Origin: an uncultured Pseudokineococcus sp.
GTDB lineage: Bacteria > Actinomycetota > Actinomycetes > Actinomycetales > Quadrisphaeraceae
Assembly: GCF_947499845.1 (NCBI RefSeq)
Contig: NZ_CANMPM010000011.1
Span: 1-64,000, forward strand
DNA: 64,000 nt
Direction of reading: 5' to 3'
Shown here: in pieces, positions 59,023-64,000 of the stretch
How the letters are laid out: each line of letters opens with the position of its first letter
Numbering within the stretch: the first letter of the stretch is position 1
The notes under the pieces: generated by a model
What the model saw: the letters and a program-made list of their open reading frames with translations, nothing else
What the model was told of the DNA's origin: nothing
The model's database searches: none
Position numbers and translations under genes: made by a program

Positions 59023-60258
59023 GTGCCCCTCCTGCCCGCCCCGCCGACCGACCGGGACGGCGTCGTCGCCTACGTCGCCGAGCACCTGTCCCACCTCACG
59101 TGCGACGAGCCGGCCGCCTACGGGACGTCGAGCACCCGCGGCGGGCAGGCCGCGGCGGACGCGGCGCTCGCCGCGCTTGACCTCACCGGGTACGCGCGGC
59201 GGCGCAGCGTCGTCGCCCCCGAGAGCGGTCGCGGCGCCACCCGGCTGAGCCCCTACATCCGGCACGGGCTGCTCCCGCTGCCCGAGGTCTGGGACGCCGC
59301 GGCGGACGCCCCGGCGAAGGACCGCCAGCGCTTCCGCGACGAGCTGCAGTGGCAGGAGTACAGCCGCCACCTCTACGCCCGGGTGGGCCGCGAGCTGCGC
59401 GAGCCGCTGCGCGCCGGGTCGCCCGTCCCCGCGCCGGGCGCCCCGCCCGCCGACGCGGGCCTGCAGCGGGACCCGTGGCCCGAGCGGATGGCGTGCATGG
59501 CCGCGACGACGGGCGAGCTCCACGAGCAGGGCTGGCTCGTCAACCAGACCCGCATGTGGATGGCCTCGCAGTGGGCGGTGCGCGCCGGCGCGGACTGGCG
59601 CGACGGTCGTGACGAGATGTACCGACACCTCCTCGACGGCTCGCCCTTCGCCAACGGCCTCGGGTGGCAGTGGACCGCCGGCACGGCCACGGGGAAGGTC
59701 TACGGGTTCAGCCGCTGGCAGGTGGAGAAGCGGGCGCCGCAGCTGTGCCGCTCGTGCGCCCTGCGCGACGCCTGCCCCGTGCAGGACTGGCCGGAGGCGC
59801 AGTCGGGGGCACGCCTCGAGGGCCCGCCCGGCCTGTCCGGCGGCCCGACCGACGCCGGACCGCGGCGTCCCGAGGTCACCGGCGAGCCCGAGGCCGTGTG
59901 GCTCACGGCCGAGTCGCTCGGCGACGCCGACCCCGCGCTCGCCGCCCACCCCGACCTGCCGGCCGTCTTCGTCCTCGACGAGCCCCTGCTCGCCCGCCTG
60001 CGGCTGTCGGGCAAGCGCCTGGTCTTCCTCGTCGAGACCCTCGCCGAGCTCGGCGCTCAGGTGCACCTCGGCGACCCCGTCGAGGAGCTGGCGGGGCGCC
60101 CGCTCGCGACGACGTGGACCTTCGCGCCCGGCTGGAAGCGCCGCTCGGCGCGGCTCGACGTCGTCGCGCTCCACCCGTGGCCGTGGCTGCGCCGCCCCGG
60201 CTCGAGGTCCCTGCGCTCCTTCTCGGCGTGGGTGCGGTCCGCGCCCGGCCGCGGGTGA
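59023..60258 (+). CDS. Photolyase/cryptochrome family protein with domains in reversed order
   Basis: 411-aa protein. Residues about 30-255 match the FAD-binding catalytic domain of DNA photolyases: [111 protein letters not shown] Cys set (Cys242, Cys245, Cys251 in [12 protein letters not shown]) follows. Residues about 290-385 resemble the alpha/beta antenna domain normally at the N-terminus ([55 protein letters not shown]). So the order appears permuted. Function would be light-driven repair or signalling. GTG 59023; the 41-bp array precedes. Confidence 0.82.
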   Translation: MPLLPAPPTDRDGVVAYVAEHLSHLTCDEPAAYGTSSTRGGQAAADAALAALDLTGYARRRSVVAPESGRGATRLSPYIRHGLLPLPEVWDAAADAPAKDRQRFRDELQWQEYSRHLYARVGRELREPLRAGSPVPAPGAPPADAGLQRDPWPERMACMAATTGELHEQGWLVNQTRMWMASQWAVRAGADWRDGRDEMYRHLLDGSPFANGLGWQWTAGTATGKVYGFSRWQVEKRAPQLCRSCALRDACPVQDWPEAQSGARLEGPPGLSGGPTDAGPRRPEVTGEPEAVWLTAESLGDADPALAAHPDLPAVFVLDEPLLARLRLSGKRLVFLVETLAELGAQVHLGDPVEELAGRPLATTWTFAPGWKRRSARLDVVALHPWPWLRRPGSRSLRSFSAWVRSAPGRG

Positions 60259-60274
60259 GGCGCCCGGTGGCGCC

Positions 60275-60691
60275 GTGAGCCGCAGCACGAGCCGCAGCGG
60301 GCGGGGGTCGGCGCGCGACGCCCTGCCCACGAAGCCCTGCGCGGCGTGTGGGCGCACCATCACGTGGCGCAAGGCGTGGGAGCGCGACTGGGACGACGTC
60401 CGCTACTGCTCCCAGCGCTGCCGCCGCGCGGGGGCGGACCCGGTGGGCCGCGACCTCGAGGCGGCCGTCCTGCGGCTGCTCGACGCGCGGGCGCCGGGGG
60501 CGACGATCTGCCCCTCGGAGGCCGCGCGCGCCGTCGGCGGGGAGGACTGGCGGCCGCTCATGGAGCCCGCGCGCGCCGCCGCCCGCCGCCTGGCCGCCGC
60601 GGGCGAGGTGGAGGTCACCCAGCGCGGCAGCGTGGTCGACCCCTCGACGGCGCGGGGGCCGGTGCGGCTGCGCCGCACGGCCCGTCCCTGA
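60275..60691 (+). CDS. DUF2256-DUF3253 two-domain protein
   Basis: 138-aa protein. Residues about 18-52 are a DUF2256 zinc-ribbon-like domain ([20 protein letters not shown], then RYCSQRCRR) with four Cys; residues about 58-138 are DUF3253, a winged-helix-like fold ([41 protein letters not shown]). DUF2256 genes often stand next to photolyase genes. It starts 17 bp after the photolyase stop (GTG 60275) and so is probably cotranscribed. Molecular function unknown; a nucleic acid-binding accessory is my guess. Confidence 0.85.
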   Translation: MSRSTSRSGRGSARDALPTKPCAACGRTITWRKAWERDWDDVRYCSQRCRRAGADPVGRDLEAAVLRLLDARAPGATICPSEAARAVGGEDWRPLMEPARAAARRLAAAGEVEVTQRGSVVDPSTARGPVRLRRTARP

Positions 60692-60700
60692 GGGCTGCGA

Positions 60701-60714
60701 CGGCGGGCCCGCCG
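60701..60714. terminator. Short palindrome between convergent genes
   Basis: CGGCGGGCCCGCCG (60701-60714) is a perfect palindrome in the 31-bp gap between the DUF2256 gene and the convergent PRC-barrel-like gene; weak terminator candidate. Confidence 0.35.
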
Positions 60715-60722
60715 CGGAGGCG

Positions 60723-61142
60723 TCAGCCGTCGGCGCCCGGCGCCGCGCCGGCCGCGGTGTCGTCGGCGGGCGAGAGGCCGTGGTGCCGGTAGACGGCCAG
60801 GACGTCGTCGGGCCCCACGTGCTCGACGTCGCCCGCGACGGGGGAGGCCTCGACCGCTGCGACCGTGACGGCGAGGTGCAGGCGCGCGCCCTCGGTGCGG
60901 GAGCCGACCAGCGGCACGAGGCGCTCGCCGTCGGGCAGCGCCACGAGCGCCAGCTCGGCGCGGCCGGTGTGGTCGTCCTCGAAGACCGCGAGGACCCGCC
61001 CGACCTCGCGGCCGTCGACGTCGACGGCCGTCGTGGCCCGGTCGGTGTCACGGTCGGTGTCCCGGTCGGGTGTCGCGTCGGCGGGCTCGTCGGCCCCGGG
61101 GGTGGCGACCTCGTCACGGCCCCCGGTGGTCGGTGGCGCCAC
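60723..61142 (-). CDS. PRC-barrel-like small protein
   Basis: 139-aa protein. After an acidic, low-complexity leader (with DRDTDRDTDRATT), residues about 40-115 look like a PRC-barrel domain: VDGREVGRVLAVFEDDHTGR, LALVALPDGERLVPLVGSRT, GARLHLAVTVAAVEASPVAG. PRC barrels occur in RNA-processing and photosynthetic proteins and in stress proteins of actinobacteria. GTG 61142 with GAGGAGG upstream is a strong start. It is divergent from the TetR gene across 208 bp. Role unknown. Confidence 0.7.
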   Translation of the reverse strand: MAPPTTGGRDEVATPGADEPADATPDRDTDRDTDRATTAVDVDGREVGRVLAVFEDDHTGRAELALVALPDGERLVPLVGSRTEGARLHLAVTVAAVEASPVAGDVEHVGPDDVLAVYRHHGLSPADDTAAGAAPGADG

Positions 61143-61350
61143 GGTGCCTCCTCGTCGTCCTCTGCTGGTCGTCCGCGCCGCCCCCGTCCGGGCGTCACCC
61201 GGTCCCGACGATCATCACCGCCGACGGGCGCGGGCGCGCGCGGGGGAGGACGATCGGCGCCCGGAGCACGCAGCCTCCCCGACGCGGTCGGGCGACGGCG
61301 CGCGGGCCGACGTCCCAGGAGCACCAGCACCAGCACCCGGAGGAGGAGCG

Positions 61351-62067
61351 GTGGTCGACGGCGAGCCGACGGGGGAGCGCGCGGGGGCCACCCGCCGTCG
61401 CCCCGGGCTCTCGCGCGCCGCCGTCCTCGACGCGGCGCTCGAGCTCGTCGACCGCGGCGGCCTCGCCCAGCTCTCGATGCGCCGGCTGGGCGCCTCGCTG
61501 CAGGTCGAGGCGATGGCGATCTACCGGTACGTGCGCAGCCGGGACGCGCTGCTCGACGGCCTCGTCGACCGCGTGATGGACCAGCTCTACGCCGACCCGG
61601 CCGTCCTCCTGCAGGAGGGCGACGACTGGGCGGACTTCCTGCGCCGCGTCGCCGACGGCGTCCGGCGGGTCGCCCGCCAGCACCCGCAGCTCTTCCCGCT
61701 CATCGCCACGCGCCCGCCCGCGGCGCCCTGGGTGCGCCCGCCGCTGCGGAGCCTGCGCTGGGTCGAGGGGTTCCTCACCGGTCTGCAGTCCCGCGGCTTC
61801 TCCGAGGACGGCGCCATCTACGCCTACCGCGCCTTCGCGTCCTTCCTCGTCGGCCACCTGCTGCTCGAGGTGTCGGCGAAGGGCGTCGACCCGGTGCCGA
61901 CGGAGCCGACCGGCCCGCCGCCGCCCGACGTCGACCTCTCGGCCTACCCCGAGCTGCAGCGGCTCGCGCCCCGCCTGGCCGTCGAGGACCTCGACGAGGA
62001 GTTCGCCCACGGCCTCGAGGACCTCCTCGAGCGCATCGGGGAGCGGGCTCGGCTCGCGCGCCCCTGA
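61351..62067 (+). CDS. TetR family regulator upstream of second Asp23 cluster
   Basis: 238-aa regulator. HTH region at residues about 15-60: LSRAAVLDAALELVDRGGLA, QLSMRRLGASLQVEAMAIYR, YVRSRDALLDGL. The C-terminal region (FLRRVADGVRRVARQHPQLF, RGFSEDGAIYAYRAFASFLV) is a TetR_C (tetracycline-repressor-like) domain. GTG 61351 with GGAGGAGG upstream. It ends 81 bp upstream of the Asp23 gene in the same direction and may repress that operon or belong with it; this contrasts with the ECF sigma/anti-sigma pair next to the first Asp23 cluster. Confidence 0.9.
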   Translation: MVDGEPTGERAGATRRRPGLSRAAVLDAALELVDRGGLAQLSMRRLGASLQVEAMAIYRYVRSRDALLDGLVDRVMDQLYADPAVLLQEGDDWADFLRRVADGVRRVARQHPQLFPLIATRPPAAPWVRPPLRSLRWVEGFLTGLQSRGFSEDGAIYAYRAFASFLVGHLLLEVSAKGVDPVPTEPTGPPPPDVDLSAYPELQRLAPRLAVEDLDEEFAHGLEDLLERIGERARLARP

Positions 62068-62148
62068 GAGCGGGTCTACCGTCCTTCGAGACAGGGTCCA
62101 TACGATGTAAACACGTCCGCGGTGCGCCGCGGGGAGCAGGAGCCCGAC
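62068..62148 (+). promoter_or_regulatory. Promoter region of the second Asp23 operon
   Basis: This 81-bp spacer contains the lowest-GC stretch nearby (TCCATACGATGTAAACACG, about 62097-62115) with a -10-like TACGAT at 62101-62106, 43 nt upstream of the ATG; GGAGCAGGAG supplies the ribosome site. No clear -35 pair 17 bp upstream and no obvious TetR palindrome was found. Confidence 0.45.
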
Positions 62149-62634
62149 ATGAGCGAGAAGTCGCCCGAGCGCAGCACGTCGTCGACGAGCACCACCACCT
62201 CCGCGCAGGGTGCGGCCTCGCCCAGCGCCCTCGTCACGAGCCAGGGCCGCACCTCGATCGCCGACGGCGTCGTCGCGAAGATCGCCGGCCTGGCCGCCAA
62301 GGAGGTCACGGGGGTGCACGCGCTCGGCGGCGGCGCGGCCCGCGCCATCGGCAGCATCCGGGAGCGCATCCCGGGCGGCCGCACCAACCACAGCCAGGGC
62401 GTGGCCGTCGAGGTCGGCGAGCGCGAGGCCGCCGTCGACATCGACCTCATCGCCGAGTACGGCGTCGCCATCGCCGACCTCGCCGCCGGCGTGCGCCGCA
62501 ACGTCATCGGCTCCGTGGAGCGCATGACGGGCCTGAAGGTGACGGAGGTCAACATCGACGTCAACGACGTGCACCTCCCGAACGAGGAGGACGACGCCGA
62601 CGACGCCGAGCCCGCCCCCTCGCGGGTCCAGTGA
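62149..62634 (+). CDS. Asp23/Gls24 family envelope stress response protein
   Basis: 161-aa paralogue of the protein at 42695-43168: TSIADGVVAKIAGLAAKEVT, GVHALGGGAARAIGSIRERI, AAVDIDLIAEYGVAIADLAA and GLKVTEVNIDVNDVHLP differ at only a minority of positions, with the same acidic tail and the same final SRVQ. ATG 62149. First gene of the second Asp23 operon. The two copies could form mixed assemblies at the membrane. Confidence 0.93.
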   Translation: MSEKSPERSTSSTSTTTSAQGAASPSALVTSQGRTSIADGVVAKIAGLAAKEVTGVHALGGGAARAIGSIRERIPGGRTNHSQGVAVEVGEREAAVDIDLIAEYGVAIADLAAGVRRNVIGSVERMTGLKVTEVNIDVNDVHLPNEEDDADDAEPAPSRVQ

Positions 62635-62990
62635 GCTCCGCCCCGGGCGCCCCCGATCCCGAGCGCGACGTCGCGGAGGTCGTGCGCGACGCCGTGGTCG
62701 CGGCGCCCGGGGTCGTCTCCCTGCACGCCGGCCCCTTCGGCGAGGTGGGCACGTATCTGCCCGGTCGCCGGGTCGCGGGCGTGCGCATCTCCGAGGACGA
62801 GGTGGAGGTCCACGTCGTCGCCGCCCTCGGGCAGCCGGTGGCCGTCACGTCCGCCGCCGTCATGACGGCGCTGGCGGACCTCCCCGCGTGGACGGGGCTG
62901 GCCGACCGGCCGGCCCACGTCGTCGTCGAGGACGTCGCCGATCCCGCCGAGGCGGCCCAGGCGGCTCTGCCCGCTGGTCCCAGCGCCTGA
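62631..62990 (+). CDS. Conserved Asp23-cluster protein of unknown function
   Basis: 119-aa homologue of the protein at 42336-42698 with the same GEVGTYLPGRRVAGVR core and VVAAPGVVSLHAGPF lead-in. GTG 62631 overlaps the Asp23 stop (GTGA), as in the first cluster. No known function; conserved position suggests a structural partner. Confidence 0.8.
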   Translation: MSSAPGAPDPERDVAEVVRDAVVAAPGVVSLHAGPFGEVGTYLPGRRVAGVRISEDEVEVHVVAALGQPVAVTSAAVMTALADLPAWTGLADRPAHVVVEDVADPAEAAQAALPAGPSA

Positions 62991-63087
62991 GCCGTCCCCA
63001 CCCGCCCCACGCACCGCACCCGTCCGGGCCACCGGTCGGGCCACCGCACGACGGGCCCTCGCGGCCCCCCACCCCCTCGGAGTCGCC

Positions 63088-63267
63088 ATGTCCCCCGCCG
63101 TGACGGGCCTGCTCGTCGGCCTGCTCCTCGCCCTGGTCGCCGCCCTCGGCGGCTTCGGCTACTTCCTCCTGGCCGTCGTGCTGGGCGCCGTCGGCTGGGT
63201 CGTCGGCGCGGCCGTCGACGGCAAGCTCGACCTGGCCGCCGTGGTGCGCGGCCGCGGTCGTGGCTGA
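63088..63267 (+). CDS. Small two-helix membrane protein of Asp23 cluster
   Basis: 59 aa, the same length as its homologue at 41977-42156: VTGLLVGLLLALVAALGGFG and FLLAVVLGAVGWVVGAAVDG, then a basic tail. The ATG at 63088 lies within an unusually A/C-rich spacer; the ribosome site (TCGGAG) is weak. Its stop overlaps the following Asp23 start by 8 bp (GTGGCTGA), exactly as in the first cluster. Confidence 0.85.
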   Translation: MSPAVTGLLVGLLLALVAALGGFGYFLLAVVLGAVGWVVGAAVDGKLDLAAVVRGRGRG

Positions 63268-63688
63268 GGCCCCGGCAGCCGCGGGAGCCTCCACCGGCGA
63301 GCCGTCGTCCGCGACCGGCTCCGACGACGGGGCCGACCGCGGCCACCTCGTCGTGGCCGACCGGGTCCTCCAGCGCATCGCCGTCGTCGCGGCGCGCGAG
63401 GTCGACGGCGTCGCGCCCGACGACGGCGGCTCCGGCCCCCTCGGTCGGCTCTTCAGCTCGGGCTACCCCGCGGTGGAGGTCGACCAGGCCGGCTCGCGCG
63501 TCCGGGTCCAGGTCGACGTGGCCGCTCTGTGGCCGCGCCCGGCCGCCCAGGTCGCCGGCGGCGTCCGTGACGCCGTGGCGCGCCGGCTCGGCGAGCTCAC
63601 GGGCGTGCGCGTCGACGCCGTCACCGTCACCGTCCGCGACGTCGTCCGCCGGCATCCCCGGCAGCAGCAGGAGGCGAGGGTCCGATGA
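63260..63688 (+). CDS. Second Asp23/Gls24-domain protein of the cluster
   Basis: 142-aa protein, Asp23-like: HLVVADRVLQRIAVVAAREV, VRVQVDVAALWPRPAAQVAG, GVRDAVARRLGELTGVRVDA and VTVTVRDVV. Corresponds to the N-terminal half of the fusion protein at 40974-41984. GTG 63260 overlaps the small membrane gene; its end overlaps the next start as ATGA. It has no membrane helix, so unlike its fused homologue it is soluble. Confidence 0.85.
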   Translation: MAEAPAAAGASTGEPSSATGSDDGADRGHLVVADRVLQRIAVVAAREVDGVAPDDGGSGPLGRLFSSGYPAVEVDQAGSRVRVQVDVAALWPRPAAQVAGGVRDAVARRLGELTGVRVDAVTVTVRDVVRRHPRQQQEARVR

Positions 63689-64000
63689 GCGGCACGACGC
63701 AGCAGACGCGCCCCCAGCAGCCCCGTCAGCAGTCCCCCCAGCAGCAGGGCGGCGGCGGGCGCGAGCCGATGCGCGCCGCGCCCGAGCGGACCGGGTCGGG
63801 GGCGGTGCCGGTCGTCGGCGTCCTCCTCGCCCTGTGCCTGCTCGCCCTCGCGGTCGCCCTGGTGCAGCACGCGCTCGTGGCGCTGGGCGTGATCGGCGGG
63901 CCGGCCTGGCCGCAGGTGCTCGTCGAGGGCGTCCGCGGCACGGCGCCCGCCACGTGGATGGTGCCGGTGGGTGTCGTCCTGGCCCTCGTGGGGCTGTGGC
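63685..64000 (+). CDS. DUF6286 membrane protein, cut by window end
   Basis: Only the first 105 codons are present. A Gln/Pro-rich leader is followed by two membrane helices (VVGVLLALCLLALAVALVQ and MVPVGVVLALVGLW) matching the C-terminal half of the fusion protein at 40974-41984 (shared VALGVxGG). The DUF6286 soluble domain should continue beyond the window, probably with an AmaP-like gene after it. ATG 63685 overlaps the preceding stop. Confidence 0.8.
   Translation, partial: MSGTTQQTRPQQPRQQSPQQQGGGGREPMRAAPERTGSGAVPVVGVLLALCLLALAVALVQHALVALGVIGGPAWPQVLVEGVRGTAPATWMVPVGVVLALVGLW

Overview
The window is very GC-rich DNA (about 75% by eye), densely coding, with strong third-position GC, many GTG starts, frequent 4-bp GTGA/ATGA gene overlaps and several starts only 6-7 nt downstream of a TAnnnT-type -10 box (leaderless transcripts). 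Together with paired Asp23/Gls24 clusters, an ECF42-YCII pair, MazF modules and a TipA-type MerR regulator this points to an actinobacterium (Actinomycetota), possibly a Kineosporiaceae-like soil or surface organism; the genus cannot be fixed from the sequence alone. No tRNA, rRNA, CRISPR array, IS element or prophage was recognised.

Layout. 0-9 kb: asparagine synthetase, a PLP enzyme, an acetyltransferase, a TetR regulator, then an oxidative-stress block in which a manganese catalase lies between two GAF-ANTAR regulator genes, the first broken by three frameshifts, followed by a quinone oxidoreductase. 9-16 kb: STAS protein, lipoprotein, secreted subtilisin with three Fn3 domains, and a translationally coupled deoR-galT-galK operon with a likely tandem operator. 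16-20 kb: MerR/TipA regulator, a MazF toxin with only a stub of an antitoxin, a second complete MazF/antitoxin pair facing it, and an ECF42 sigma factor with its YCII partner; base composition is slightly lower here. 20-26 kb: secreted cutinase-like hydrolase, membrane chemoreceptor-like protein, and a sugar ABC transporter (binding protein plus two permeases, no ATPase). 26-31 kb: an overlapping operon of a soluble double-GAF chemoreceptor-like protein, a beta-carbonic anhydrase and a GGDEF-EAL enzyme. 31-40 kb: Eis-type acetyltransferase, thioredoxin, CDP-glycerol transferase, CDGSH iron-sulfur protein divergent from an iron-dependent redox enzyme, an SRPBCC protein and a zinc alcohol dehydrogenase, then a ThuA/MocA pair.

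40-45 kb holds an Asp23/Gls24 envelope-stress operon divergent from an ECF sigma factor and an anti-sigma-like protein that itself ends in an Asp23-like domain. A paralogous Asp23 operon, here behind a TetR regulator, fills 61.3 kb to the end of the window; the fourth and fifth proteins of that copy are separate genes but are fused in the first copy. 44.6-50.4 kb contains a SpoIIE-type phosphatase and two diguanylate cyclases. 50-58.8 kb carries hydrolases, two GH13 enzymes, a disulfide-oxidoreductase relative, a PRISE-type reductase and a frameshifted nuclease-like gene. 59-60.7 kb encodes a photolyase/cryptochrome relative whose two domains appear in reversed order, followed by a DUF2256-DUF3253 protein.

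Most notable for follow-up: the apparently circularly permuted photolyase, the two Asp23 clusters with their fusion events and the Asp23-bearing anti-sigma protein, the chemoreceptor/carbonic anhydrase/c-di-GMP operon, a 41-bp tandem repeat and other intergenic repeat families, and the adjacent MazF modules.
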